From NCBI RefSeq assembly GCF_011174675.1, contig NZ_JAANIG010000008.1:61670-125669 (forward strand): a DNA stretch of 64,000 nucleotides. The letters are read 5' to 3'. The stretch comes from Perlabentimonas gracilis (GTDB lineage: Bacteria; Bacteroidota; Bacteroidia; Bacteroidales; Tenuifilaceae). Under the pieces are notes generated by a model, which was given only the letters and a program-made list of their open reading frames with translations, was not told where the DNA came from and did not search any database. Positions within the stretch are counted from its first letter, which is position 1, and each line of letters opens with the position of its first letter. A program made the translations under genes and the position numbers. Of this stretch, positions 20,001 through 28,761 are shown one piece after another.

Positions 20001-21767
20001 GTGGAGCTCGGAAAGGTAAATATTGCGGGAATGCCAAGAGGCGACAAGCAGCTCGACGGGTCGCTCTTCTACTCGCACCATAACGATGAGGACTCGCTGT
20101 ACTTCTTCTCGCCAAAAGTGAAGTATAACCTTAGCAAACCCCACCTAACGGCCGATTCGGTGAAACATCTACTAGTTGCCGATGCACTGATTATTCCAGG
20201 GAAAGATCCCATTGAGATTGATGCGAAGAATAGGATGTTACCCATGGATGGTTCGCAAATATTTGCCAATCAGACCCAGCGCTACCACCATTTTTACGAT
20301 GCCCGTACAAGGGTTACTAGCCGCAAACGATACTCTGCAAGCGGTACCATCGATTATGTTGATGAGAACGACTCCATACAACCCATTTTTCTGAAAGAGA
20401 TTAAGGTAGATAACCGAGGGAACTCCTACGCCGAAACGAGCGTAACTGAGCCCGATAGCTTTAGATTAAGTCCGCATTTTGGTTTTATTGGCGATATGGC
20501 AATTTCTGCACCCGAAAAGCATTGGACATTTCATGGTGGTGCCAAACCACTACACCCCTGTAGCCAAATAAATTCAAGTAATATTTACTTCAACGCACAA
20601 CTCGATCCCCAAAATATCTACATACCAGTTCCAGAGCTTCCGAGAAACCTAAATCAGAATATACTTATAAACGGTAGCGTGGTAACGGTTGATTCGATTC
20701 ACCTTTACCCTTCGCTACTTACGGGGAGGAAAGAGCATACCGACCGGACGCTGGTTTCGGCCCACGGCTACATCCATTACAACAAAAATAGAAACAGGTT
20801 CCTCATTGGGTCAAAATCGAAGATAATGGATCCCGACACTACGGGGAATCTTATTAGCTTATCGAAAGATTTCTGTATGCTGTTCAGCGAAGGCGAGGTT
20901 AAACTACCTGTAAACCTTGGCCAGATTAAGCACACCACGTCAGGTAGCCTTACCCATATTTTGGCCGATAGCATCCTGAATATGGATCTGGTACTTGCGC
21001 TTAGCTTTCACTTCAATCAGCTATCGCTTGAGGCCATGGCCAACGAAATGGCTACGTTACCTGAGCTAAAAACGGTTGACCTTAACCGAAAAATTTACCA
21101 CAAATATCTTCACCAAGAGCTCGAAAAGGGTGAAGCCCAAACGGCAAAGAATCAAATTAATCTGTTTGGCGCCCCAACCCAAATTCCAAAAGGGATAGAG
21201 AGTTCACTTACATTTGCTGACCTTAAGATGACCTGGGATCAAAAGAACACCTCGTTTGTATCGAAGGGTAAAATTGGAGTTGGTACAATTGGTGGAATGC
21301 AGGTTAATAAGTTTGTTGATGGGTTTGTAGAGATATACAAGCGGAACACAGGCGACTGGATGATAATTTACCTGGAGCTATCGCCCGATAAGTACTACGT
21401 GTTCTACTACGCCAGAGGAGCCATGCAGGTATCGTCGCATAACCCACTATTTACCGACCCCATTAAGGATATGCGCACAAGAGAGAGAAGAGTCCGTGTT
21501 CCGGCAGGACAAATTCCATACAACTTTGTGGTGGGTACCCGCCGAGAACTGCAAAGGGCACAGGAGCGTTATAACCAGCTACTGGGAAAGGATGTGGAGA
21601 ACGTAGAGCCGACTGAGGGAGAACCTCAAGAAAATGTTGAAGAAAGCACTGTGGAAAACATTGAGGAAAATGCGACTGAAACATTGCAGGAAGAAGAAGA
21701 AACTGAAAGCCCACCCCGAGATATTAACGATATTTTAAATGTGGATGAAAAAGAAACTAAACCTTAA
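17085..21767 (+). CDS. Very large exported protein of unknown function (1560 aa)
   Basis: I do not recognise a named domain. Residues 1-29 form a signal peptide (AMLAILTGASAKGFSQ), so the protein is periplasmic or outer-membrane facing. The rest is rich in short amphipathic beta segments and repeated motifs in which a property of a field is described (FYGSNFEFDYTEFKVNS, IYFNAQLDPQNIYIP), which suggests a long beta-helical or bridge-like fold. The C-terminal 60 residues are strongly acidic (EEEETESPPRDIND). It follows prmA by 12 nt and overlaps the DUF3667 gene start by 29 nt, so the three are likely cotranscribed. Such giant exported proteins are conserved in Bacteroidales as hypotheticals; function not inferred. 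Confidence 0.75.
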   Translation: MKLSFLKNIAIRLAMLAILTGASAKGFSQRITTFSPELELFATELEGLVKSQLEKDDEDLPERFALMWQSDTLSTDQKGKVVSIANDILKKTGVNTTPLITYAKILMLYTQSQKFQNEVDTWLLGAEAFAKTDNLPISWISRFLDNSLALFTRGTFAINPAFEWKASNQNFNYKFDQTLTISFFDIDLVCTNNNDSITIHSTQGVYFPLEDKWIGKGGKVTWVRSRLPTDIIFATLDNYKLNTTRNEYEADSVMYTNLDYFDKPSMGRLKDKITRATNPQNVNYPEFYTYELRHKITDFFDGVDFDGGYYMIGSQFIGNGTREQPAIIEIKRDNEDFLRVEAQTYIFRRQTVVSDYARVRFKLQSDSLYHTGLGFTYNDQAKLVTIAPTNLLTTQSPILSTYHNFSITFAQLQWRVGENEMSFSAPMGSAQSRAIFESNNFFNEELFDELMGRDEQHPIFAVSNFTSRIRSKEFKVDDFARYIRKSPEQVRIAIMRLAMQGYLLYEYETGDVFVLPKLYDAIRAKGRFIDYDVLKFSSYVESGANAKIDLNSLEVAIRGVENVSISDSQNVFLYPARRELILKKDRNFSFDGMVDAGMFRFYGSNFEFDYTEFKVNSELIDSLRLNYQTDDLDFYGRRILNRVTSTLEVIAGEVLIDKPNNKSGLAMNEEYPIFNSKGYSFVYYDDKSIHNGVYDRENFFFRLDPFTFYSINNFEIEDMVFAGTFYSADIFAPMQDTLLLRADNSLGFRRTFPTEGYAIYQGKGRFYNRIDLSNRGLKGVGRFEYITSSTSSDDINFFPDSLATMSTEFTIAQQNDGIQYPDVKGKVHSVKWYPYQEKLYAYKGRESFNMFNNEAKLLGNLTLEPLGLVGDGLMDMHKARLTANNYQFNALDYNTDLANAEFNVVSAEELAFTAPQVKAYVSFETRHGEFYKVNESIAADLPPMMYKSLIDKFVWAIDDNSLTIETPDRQRDVELGKVNIAGMPRGDKQLDGSLFYSHHNDEDSLYFFSPKVKYNLSKPHLTADSVKHLLVADALIIPGKDPIEIDAKNRMLPMDGSQIFANQTQRYHHFYDARTRVTSRKRYSASGTIDYVDENDSIQPIFLKEIKVDNRGNSYAETSVTEPDSFRLSPHFGFIGDMAISAPEKHWTFHGGAKPLHPCSQINSSNIYFNAQLDPQNIYIPVPELPRNLNQNILINGSVVTVDSIHLYPSLLTGRKEHTDRTLVSAHGYIHYNKNRNRFLIGSKSKIMDPDTTGNLISLSKDFCMLFSEGEVKLPVNLGQIKHTTSGSLTHILADSILNMDLVLALSFHFNQLSLEAMANEMATLPELKTVDLNRKIYHKYLHQELEKGEAQTAKNQINLFGAPTQIPKGIESSLTFADLKMTWDQKNTSFVSKGKIGVGTIGGMQVNKFVDGFVEIYKRNTGDWMIIYLELSPDKYYVFYYARGAMQVSSHNPLFTDPIKDMRTRERRVRVPAGQIPYNFVVGTRRELQRAQERYNQLLGKDVENVEPTEGEPQENVEESTVENIEENATETLQEEEETESPPRDINDILNVDEKETKP

Positions 21768-22662
21768 AGGCATACTACTCCTAAGAAAAAAGAAAGAAAC
21801 CCAAATTTCAGAATATAATAATGAAGAATCAATCTGCTTGAACTGCAATACCAAGCTGGTTGGTGGGTTTTGCCATAATTGTGGGCAAAAACATATTAAC
21901 ATAAAAAAGCCGCTTTTACAGGTGATGGCTCCATTGTTCGACTCACTGTTTTCGCTCGATAATACGCTGCTACGTACGTTGCCACCACTTTTTGTCAAGC
22001 CAGGTCGGCTATCGAAGGAGTATATAAATGGCAAAAGGGTTAGGTACACCGCACCCCTTAAGCTTTTTATGTTCTCATCATTACTTTACTTCTTTTTGCT
22101 GGGTATGAGTGAAGGAAAAACTTCTGTTGATTACAGTATTGAAACAGAAAAAGCAAAGGAAGAGCTTGCGAAGGCCGATTCGCTGTTAAACACCCTAGAG
22201 CCAGAGCATATTGCCCATAAGGAAACGATAGATAATTACTTCAACGAGAAAGCGCAGCAAATTATTTCAAACCCCGAGAAGTATAAATCTAGAGTGTTTA
22301 AGGCATTATCGTACATGTTTTTTGCACTAATGCCCTTGTTTGCGTTACTGCTCATGCTTTTAACTCGGAAAAAGAAGAGGGTTTACATCGAGCACTTGGT
22401 TCATTCGGTTCATATACACACCTTTGGGTTCTGCATTTTCTCTATAGTGCTGATAATAGAACTGATAATAGGACGCAGCAGCTCAATAGTTTACCAGGGA
22501 GCCGTTACCATAGGGCTAGTATATCTTATGCTATCCATAAAAAGATTTTACCATACCGGCTGGCTATACAGTGTCTGGAAATCGACTCTGCTCCTATCGG
22601 CCTATAGCGTAATTTCTATTATTGTGATGGTTAGCAGCCTAGCTGTTGCAATACTGCTATAA
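21739..22662 (+). CDS. DUF3667-type membrane protein with N-terminal zinc ribbon
   Basis: A 307-residue protein. A zinc ribbon (CLNC at 33-36, CHNC at 45-48) is followed by the conserved segment SLDNTLLRTLPPLFVKPG and EYINGKRVRYTAPLKLFMFSSL, the hallmark of the DUF3667 family. There are about five transmembrane helices, and a coiled region between TM1 and TM2. Function unknown; the family is common in Bacteroidota. The ATG at 21739 overlaps the upstream gene by 29 nt; a second ATG at 21745 is equally possible. Confidence 0.85.
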   Translation: MWMKKKLNLKGILLLRKKKETQISEYNNEESICLNCNTKLVGGFCHNCGQKHINIKKPLLQVMAPLFDSLFSLDNTLLRTLPPLFVKPGRLSKEYINGKRVRYTAPLKLFMFSSLLYFFLLGMSEGKTSVDYSIETEKAKEELAKADSLLNTLEPEHIAHKETIDNYFNEKAQQIISNPEKYKSRVFKALSYMFFALMPLFALLLMLLTRKKKRVYIEHLVHSVHIHTFGFCIFSIVLIIELIIGRSSSIVYQGAVTIGLVYLMLSIKRFYHTGWLYSVWKSTLLLSAYSVISIIVMVSSLAVAILL

Positions 22663-22688
22663 CCTCTATTTTTCCAGTCGGTTAGGGG

Positions 22689-23183
22689 TTAGGATCGAGG
22701 TAACTCATAAATCTCCATATCCTTCATGTTGGCTCCATCAATGGTTAGCCTTACCGCCGTACGAACCTGATGAAAACCCGATCGACCTGCTGCACCGGGA
22801 TTGATATGCAGCAGCTCGTACTTCTTGTCGTAAATCACCTTAAGGATATGGGAATGGCCACATATAAAAAGCTTGGGCTTTTGCGCTTTAATAAGAGCAA
22901 GAGCCTCCCTCTCATAGCGGTTGGGGTAGCCCCCAATATGTGTCATTAGCACGTCCACCTCCTCACATCGAAACTGGAGAACTTTAGGGTAGGCTGATCG
23001 CACCTTAAAATCATCGATATTACCATAAACAGCCCTGAGAGGCTTGAAGCGAGCAATAGTATCGGCCGTTTGAATGTTTCCAATGTCGCCAGCGTGCCAA
23101 AGCTCATCGCAAGAGGCAAAAAACGTCTCCAGCTTTTCGTCCCAATGGCCGTGCGTATCGCTTAAAATCCCAATTCGTTTCAT
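22689..23183 (-). CDS. YfcE-like metallophosphoesterase
   Basis: A 164-residue calcineurin-like phosphoesterase. The metal ligands are present in order: ILSDTHGH (D-x-H), HAGDIGN (GD-x), YGNID (GN), MTHIGG, and ICGHSH (GHTH-like). Length and motifs match the YfcE/MJ0936 group, which hydrolyses phosphodiesters in vitro with unknown physiological substrate. It is divergently transcribed from rsmE with a 42-nt shared upstream region. Confidence 0.9.
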   Translation of the reverse strand: MKRIGILSDTHGHWDEKLETFFASCDELWHAGDIGNIQTADTIARFKPLRAVYGNIDDFKVRSAYPKVLQFRCEEVDVLMTHIGGYPNRYEREALALIKAQKPKLFICGHSHILKVIYDKKYELLHINPGAAGRSGFHQVRTAVRLTIDGANMKDMEIYELPRS

Positions 23184-23200
23184 TCTTTTGCAATATTAGC

Positions 23201-23224
23201 TACATTTGCGCAAACGCAAAGATA
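23201..23224. promoter_or_regulatory. Facing -7 elements for rsmE and the YfcE-like gene
   Basis: Within the 42-nt divergent region TACATTTG (23201-23208, plus strand) and TATCTTTG on the minus strand (complement of 23217-23224) each match TAnnTTTG and face one another. The short distance means that the two transcripts would start about on top of each other. Neither has a clear -33 TTG. Confidence 0.4.
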
Positions 23225-23225
23225 G

Positions 23226-23930
23226 ATGCATATTTTCTATATTCCACAGATTTCGGATAATAGCATTGTGCTGCCTGAGGATGAATCGAAGCACTGCGTG
23301 CGGGTGCTACGACTTGGAGTTGGCGATACCATAAATATTGTGGATGGCCATGGCACCATGCTAACCTGTAGCATAACCGATCCCCATCCAAAGCGATGTG
23401 CTGTTGATGTAATTGAGACAAAGCATCAATTTGGCAAACGAAATTTTTACCTGCACATAGCCATTGCCCCCACCAAGAATATTGATAGGTTTGAGTGGTT
23501 CCTCGAGAAGGCCACCGAGATAGGAATTGACGAGATTACTCCATTGCTCTGCGAGCACTCGGAACGTAAAACCGTGAATATGGAGCGATTGGAACGGGTT
23601 ATTGCTGCAGCCATGAAGCAATCGATAAAGGCCTACCTACCCAAGCTAAACCCGCTAACACCATTTAAAGACTTTGCTGCCTTGGAGTTCGAAGGGCGCA
23701 AGCTAATTGCATACTGTGGCGATTTTAATGAGCCCCACGCCAAAACATTAATAACAAAGGGCGATAACGTAATGATGCTAATTGGCCCCGAGGGCGATTT
23801 TAGTCCGAATGAAGTTGATATGGCTTTACAACAAGGATTTACATCAACAGGGCTAGGCCCCTCGCGCCTACGAACCGAAACGGCAGGCGTGGTGGCTTGC
23901 ACCATTGCTAACCTTAGAAATCAGGAGTAG
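23226..23930 (+). CDS. rsmE: 16S rRNA (uracil-1498-N3)-methyltransferase
   Basis: A 234-residue SPOUT-class methyltransferase. Features: N-terminal PUA-like domain with HCVRVLRLGVGDTI and VDGHG, then the trefoil-knot domain with ATEIGIDEITPLLCEHSER, a conserved MKQSIKAYLPKL, LIGPEGDFSPNE and LGPSRLRTETA. These match RsmE, which methylates U1498 of 16S rRNA. It starts very close to the putative promoter, giving an unusually short leader. It converges on the thioesterase gene with only 2 nt between stops. Confidence 0.95.
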   Translation: MHIFYIPQISDNSIVLPEDESKHCVRVLRLGVGDTINIVDGHGTMLTCSITDPHPKRCAVDVIETKHQFGKRNFYLHIAIAPTKNIDRFEWFLEKATEIGIDEITPLLCEHSERKTVNMERLERVIAAAMKQSIKAYLPKLNPLTPFKDFAALEFEGRKLIAYCGDFNEPHAKTLITKGDNVMMLIGPEGDFSPNEVDMALQQGFTSTGLGPSRLRTETAGVVACTIANLRNQE

Positions 23931-23932
23931 CG

Positions 23933-24415
23933 CTACTTCTCGAAGAACTCCTCGGCACCCGGAAAATTTAGCTTCTGCTTGGCCACCTCGGGCGGAAAAA
24001 CAAAGTACTGCACCTGCGCCTCGGCGCAAAGCTCATCCTTTGCATTAAAAAGTTGAGTTTGAATATTGGCCAAACGTTTCTCCGAGCTAACAAGCCAAGC
24101 TTTTAGCTTAAGAGGACCATCGGAAATATGAGCTGGTTTCTTGTATCGTATTTGCAGCTGCGAGGTAACACCTCCTGTCCCAAGAATGGTATTTACAGCC
24201 CAACCACCAATCTCATCGAGCAGAGTGGCCTGAATCCCGCCATGCACAACATCGGTATAACCCTGAAAACCCTTATGGGGCGTCCACTCAGCATATAATA
24301 TCTTTTCAACCTCATCAAAAGTAAAGCTTAACCTTAGACCAAATGGATGGCTTGGATCGCAGCCTAAGCACCCATATCCCTCATGTCCCACGTAGGGGTT
24401 CCGAACCTTTTTCAT
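23933..24415 (-). CDS. PaaI-type hotdog-fold acyl-CoA thioesterase
   Basis: A 160-residue protein with the hotdog signature DVVHGGIQATLLDEIGGWAV (the HGG motif and Asp) and a following TSQLQIRYKKPAHISDGPL strand pattern. Members hydrolyse acyl-CoAs, often aromatic or medium chain. An N-terminal GCLGCDPSHPFGL segment with two cysteines resembles other Bacteroidota members of this subgroup. The natural substrate is unknown. Confidence 0.82.
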   Translation of the reverse strand: MKKVRNPYVGHEGYGCLGCDPSHPFGLRLSFTFDEVEKILYAEWTPHKGFQGYTDVVHGGIQATLLDEIGGWAVNTILGTGGVTSQLQIRYKKPAHISDGPLKLKAWLVSSEKRLANIQTQLFNAKDELCAEAQVQYFVFPPEVAKQKLNFPGAEEFFEK

Positions 24416-24595
24416 AAGTACTGATTTGCTGCAATATTAGCACTTTTGCGAAAAAGGAACAAATTGGGTGATAAGTAGCCCACGCTCCTGCCCTTTGAGC
24501 TTTCGACACTTGACCTTTATGACTAGTTCAAGGCAAACTCTCAGTTTTAAACGCAAAGTCACAAAAACGCAAAGCCTTTTGCTTAAAAACAAAAA

Positions 24596-24772
24596 CCTAA
24601 ATTTTCGACTTTCAGACCCTTCGACGAGCTCAGGGCATACTTTCGGCTTTGATACTATCGACTTTCAACTTTTGACTTTCAGACTTTTGACTTTCAGACT
24701 TTCGACTTTCAGACTTTCAACTCTCAGACCCTTCGACGAGCTCAGGGCAAGCTTTTAGACTTTCTACTTTCT
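24596..24772. repeat. Low-complexity GACTTTC(A/G) repeats with two copies of a 23-nt element
   Basis: The 391-nt gap between two genes (24416-24806) is filled here by imperfect tandem copies of GACTTTCAGACTTTCGACT-like sequence with a 10-11 nt period. Two identical 23-nt elements starting GACCCTTCGACGAGCTCAGG lie at 24615-24637 and 24727-24749. The core CCCTTCGACGAGCTCAGGG resembles a dispersed repeat often seen in Bacteroidota intergenic DNA. No coding potential is credible. Confidence 0.7.
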
Positions 24773-24806
24773 ACTCTAAACTTTAGGCACTTCCTCCTCC
24801 CCCCTC

Positions 24807-27194
24807 CTACTCATACTTCAGTGTCTCCACCGGATTAGTTCTTGCTGCCCTAATGGTTTGAACAAAAACAGTTGCAAGGGAAACCATAAGGCTAAATGCA
24901 GCAGCAAACGCAAAGACTAACCAAGGGGTATCAATCCTGTATGCAAAATTCGATAACCACTCATTGGCAAAATACCAAGCAACTGGCCATGATATTAGCG
25001 TTCCAATAAGTGCCCACTTGGTGAAATCGACTGAGAATCTAGCCACGATGGATGATGTGTTGGAGCCAAGCACCTTTCGAACACCAATCTCTCTCATTCT
25101 ATTTTCTAACATAAAACTCGAAAGGCCAAGCAGTCCAAGGCACGAGATAAATATGGCTAGGACGGTAAAGTAAATGAATAGCTTGCCAAAGCTATCCTCT
25201 GCCCTATACTGATTCGCTAGGACATCACTTACAAAACTATACCCAACCATTGGGTTACCTTCATACGTTTGCCAAATCTGGTGAGTTTTATCTAACCCCG
25301 ATTGCACCATACCCTGCTTATACCGTATATGAATATTTGGATTCCAATATGAGGCGTGGTAACTAAATGGAAGAAAAACTATTAATGGTTCAATACTTTC
25401 ATGAAGCGATCTGAAGTGAAAATCCTTTACCACACCAACCACAGTGAACTCCTTCTCTCCGCCCCTAAGTACTTTCTTACCTATGGGATCGTCCCAGCCT
25501 GCTAACTTAACCAAGGTCTCATTTACTACTGCTCCATCCTCATCGGTAGTAAAATCCTCTGATAAATACCGCCCATACTTTATCGATGTGCCTATGGATT
25601 GTAAATAGGTGTGGCTTGCCGCTAAGGCTCTAATCATCAAATGATTCTCCATCCCCTCAACCACATATCCATTTTGGGTGAAGCCATAGCCTAGTGGCTG
25701 ATTTGAAACATCAGCAACCTCAACTTCGGGCAATTTCATCAGCTCTAAAATAAGTCTATCTGCTCTTTGCCATTTATTTTCGCCCGTAACCCTTACAGTA
25801 AGAAGATTTTGGTCATCAAAACCCAAATCCTTACTCTTAATGAAGTTCAGCTGTAAAAACACAATTGCTGTAGCAATAACTAGCAGCGATGAAACAGCAA
25901 ACTGTAAAGTTACCAATAGGTTTCTGATCGTTGATTTTGATTTCACACCACCAAAATCGGCTTTTAAAACCCTTATTGGCTTGAAGGATGACAAGAAGTA
26001 GGCGGGGTACAATCCTGCCAGAAATCCGAAAACAACTACAAATAAGGGGATAAATGCGCTAATAATAACTGCCTGACCCTGATACAGGCTTAAACTTAAG
26101 CCTAATAAATTGTTGAACCCAGGTGTTAGCATTTCTACAACCAGCAGACTCAAAAAAGCGGAGACAAGCCCAAGTAGTATTGACTCGCCAATAAACTGTA
26201 ATCGAACCAATCCTTTTGATGCTCCAACTGTCATCCTTAGTCCAACTTCTTTAGCTCGACGAGTACTACGCGCCGTTGTTAGGTTAACAAAGTTGAACCC
26301 AGCAATGAAAAGGATGAATAATGCAATGGCCGATAGCAAAAGAAGGGTTTTGGCTACACCTGGTTTTTCATACATCAGGTTGTTGTACAGGTGCACATCT
26401 CTAATTGACTGCAAACCCATATCAAATCTAACATTTACCTGAGCCATTTTTTGATTAATTCCCTGGTCTGCAAAATCGTTCGACTTTTTAACAACTTCGT
26501 CACTATTTACCCCCTTACTCAATAGCATAAACGTGCGGTAGCTAAAATTCCCATCCCACTCAGTCATTATACCGCCTTTAACTTTATATAATGTTGAGAA
26601 AGATATAAAGCCGTTGTACTTTAACCGCGTGTTGGTTGGGCAGTCCTCCACTACACCAGTTATCGTGTAAGGGATCTCACCCTCGAGCAGAACTACCTTT
26701 CCTATTGGATCTTCTGCTCCAAAAAACGAATTGGCTAGGCTTTCGCTAAGCACTAACGAAAAAGGCTCCCTAAGCGCCTGTTTTGTATCGCCTTTAACTA
26801 GCTCGAAATCGAAAAAATCCCAAAGGGTTGAGTCAGCATACATCAAATGGCCCGAGGATATAAACTTGTTATCAACCATAAAGTTACCCCCACCTCCTCC
26901 TATTCTTAATATTTTCTCTACTTCGGGGATATAATCTAAAAGATCCTCTCCCATCTTTGGAGTTGTAATTGGTGTATTTTCAAGCAACTCCCCATTACGC
27001 TCCATGCCAACCGTCAGCTGATAAATTTGGTGAGAATTCTTATGAAACCTATCGAAACTCACCTCATGATTGATGTATAATGCAATGAAAATGCAGCATG
27101 AAAAACCCAGAGTAAGGCCTAATATATTAAGAATAGTAAACCCTTTGTTTCGATAGAGAACCCGTAGGGTAGTTTTGAGGAAATTTTTAACCAT
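24807..27194 (-). CDS. FtsX/MacB-type ABC transporter permease (795 aa)
   Basis: A 795-residue membrane protein with the duplicated layout of large Bacteroidota permeases: an N-terminal transmembrane helix (LNILGLTLGFSCCIFIALYI), a MacB-like periplasmic domain, three central helices with RRAKEVGLRMTVGASKG, then a second periplasmic domain and a C-terminal FtsX domain with MREIGVRKVLGS. Such proteins act with a MacB-type ATPase in export or mechanotransmission. No ATPase gene is adjacent. It is divergent from the NtrC-type regulator gene (190-nt gap). Confidence 0.9.
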   Translation of the reverse strand: MVKNFLKTTLRVLYRNKGFTILNILGLTLGFSCCIFIALYINHEVSFDRFHKNSHQIYQLTVGMERNGELLENTPITTPKMGEDLLDYIPEVEKILRIGGGGGNFMVDNKFISSGHLMYADSTLWDFFDFELVKGDTKQALREPFSLVLSESLANSFFGAEDPIGKVVLLEGEIPYTITGVVEDCPTNTRLKYNGFISFSTLYKVKGGIMTEWDGNFSYRTFMLLSKGVNSDEVVKKSNDFADQGINQKMAQVNVRFDMGLQSIRDVHLYNNLMYEKPGVAKTLLLLSAIALFILFIAGFNFVNLTTARSTRRAKEVGLRMTVGASKGLVRLQFIGESILLGLVSAFLSLLVVEMLTPGFNNLLGLSLSLYQGQAVIISAFIPLFVVVFGFLAGLYPAYFLSSFKPIRVLKADFGGVKSKSTIRNLLVTLQFAVSSLLVIATAIVFLQLNFIKSKDLGFDDQNLLTVRVTGENKWQRADRLILELMKLPEVEVADVSNQPLGYGFTQNGYVVEGMENHLMIRALAASHTYLQSIGTSIKYGRYLSEDFTTDEDGAVVNETLVKLAGWDDPIGKKVLRGGEKEFTVVGVVKDFHFRSLHESIEPLIVFLPFSYHASYWNPNIHIRYKQGMVQSGLDKTHQIWQTYEGNPMVGYSFVSDVLANQYRAEDSFGKLFIYFTVLAIFISCLGLLGLSSFMLENRMREIGVRKVLGSNTSSIVARFSVDFTKWALIGTLISWPVAWYFANEWLSNFAYRIDTPWLVFAFAAAFSLMVSLATVFVQTIRAARTNPVETLKYE

Positions 27195-27306
27195 CTCTTT
27201 AATAATATGAAGTTATCAATTTCAATTATCAATTCGTATACCACACATCACACTGCTCTGTATATCATCATTATAACAACATAGCATTAAAATTATTACA
27301 ATATAT

Positions 27307-27337
27307 TTTGTTTCAAACTGAAACATTTGTAGCTTTG
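27307..27337 (+). promoter_or_regulatory. Promoter with overlapping palindrome upstream of the NtrC-type regulator
   Basis: TTTG at 27307-27310 and TAGCTTTG at 27330-27337 are separated by 19 nt, an excellent match to the Bacteroidota -33/-7 promoter. A 17-nt inverted repeat, TGTTTCA-aac-TGAAACA (27309-27325), covers the -33 box and spacer, so a repressor or autoregulator could bind there. Confidence 0.65.
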
Positions 27338-27384
27338 AAATGGAACAATTCACTAGCTATTTACACCTTTTTTTCTAAGGAATT

Positions 27385-28761
27385 ATGAACAGCACTAAGA
27401 TAATTGCAATCGACGATAATCGAGAAATTCTTCTCTCGCTCAGAATTCTTCTGGGAAAGTATTACGATGAAGTAATCTGCTTTCCAAAACCATGTGCCGA
27501 AGCCGAACAAGCCTTGGCAAACGATGATGTACACATCGTGCTGCTGGATATGAACTTCACGGCTGGTGCAACCAGTGGCAGGGAGGGCCTTGATTTTTTA
27601 GAAAGGATAAGGGCTGTTGACCCTTCGGTTTCCGTTGTGCTCATGACGGCCTATGGCGATATTGACCTGGCGGTAAACGCAATGAAGCTCGGCGCCACCG
27701 ATTTCGTGGTAAAGCCATGGGAGAACAAGAAGTTGCTGGCCACCGTATCGGCTGCACAAAAGCTAACCCTTTCGAATAGAGAGGTGCATTCCCTGCGCGA
27801 TACCCAAAGGGTGATATCGGAGGTTGCAAACTCACCCTTTAACCAAATAATTGGCCAATCGAAAGCTATGGAGAGCGTATTTAGCACCATTAAAAAGGTG
27901 GCCAAGACCGATGCCAACGTCCTGATACTGGGAGAAAACGGAACGGGTAAGGAGCTGGTTGCCCGCGCAATTCACAGGCATTCGGGCAGGGCAAGTAATG
28001 TCTTTATGACGGTGGATATGGGGTCGATTGCCGAAACGCTATTCGAAAGCGAACTCTTTGGACACACCAAGGGTGCATTTACCGATGCCAAGGAGGAACG
28101 GGCTGGGCGCTTTGAGGCGGCAAACCACGGAACCCTCTTTCTCGATGAGATTGCCAATATACCGCAAACCCTACAGGCCAAGCTGCTGAGCGTGCTCCAA
28201 AACAGGGAGGTAACACGCTTGGGCTCATCAACATCAAAAAGGATTGATATCCGCCTTATCTCTGCCACCAATGCTAACATTAACCATTTGGTAGAAGTTG
28301 GAAGTTTCCGACAGGATTTGTACTACCGAGTTAACACCGTTGAGGTGCATATCCCTCCTCTTCGCGACCGCGAAGAAGATATCTTTCTACTGGCAAACCA
28401 TTTCCTCGAAATGTATGCAGGGAAGTACGGTAAAACAAGGATATCGCTATCAAAAGCAGCACAACGATTAATTAAATCGTATAGCTGGCCCGGTAACGTT
28501 AGGGAGCTACGCCATGCATTGGAGCGAGCGGTAATAATGTGCGATGGAAAGCTGATTGAACCCGACTCCCTCTTCCTAAATCAAAATAAAACCAATTTAG
28601 ATAGCTCAGTAGGTGAAAAAAGTTTAAATATTGAGGATGTAGAGAAGCAGACAATAGTACAAGCGCTAAAGGTTAACAAGGGAAACGTAAGTCTTGCCGC
28701 CAAGGAACTTGGTTTGGGAAGGACAACGCTATACCGCAAAATGGCAAAGTATGGGCTTTAA
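27385..28761 (+). CDS. Sigma-54-dependent response regulator (NtrC/AtoC family)
   Basis: A 458-residue regulator: receiver domain (acidic pocket at residues 10-11, phosphoacceptor D55 in VLLDMNF, KPW lysine), AAA+ domain with Walker A GENGTGKE and the sigma-54 contact loop, and a C-terminal Fis-type helix-turn-helix (NVSLAAKELGLGRTTLYRKM). The contact loop reads GAFTDA rather than the classical GAFTGA. It overlaps the following kinase gene, forming a two-component pair, and the two flanking FtsX-type permease genes are plausible targets, though I found no -24/-12 promoter near them. Confidence 0.93.
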   Translation: MNSTKIIAIDDNREILLSLRILLGKYYDEVICFPKPCAEAEQALANDDVHIVLLDMNFTAGATSGREGLDFLERIRAVDPSVSVVLMTAYGDIDLAVNAMKLGATDFVVKPWENKKLLATVSAAQKLTLSNREVHSLRDTQRVISEVANSPFNQIIGQSKAMESVFSTIKKVAKTDANVLILGENGTGKELVARAIHRHSGRASNVFMTVDMGSIAETLFESELFGHTKGAFTDAKEERAGRFEAANHGTLFLDEIANIPQTLQAKLLSVLQNREVTRLGSSTSKRIDIRLISATNANINHLVEVGSFRQDLYYRVNTVEVHIPPLRDREEDIFLLANHFLEMYAGKYGKTRISLSKAAQRLIKSYSWPGNVRELRHALERAVIMCDGKLIEPDSLFLNQNKTNLDSSVGEKSLNIEDVEKQTIVQALKVNKGNVSLAAKELGLGRTTLYRKMAKYGL

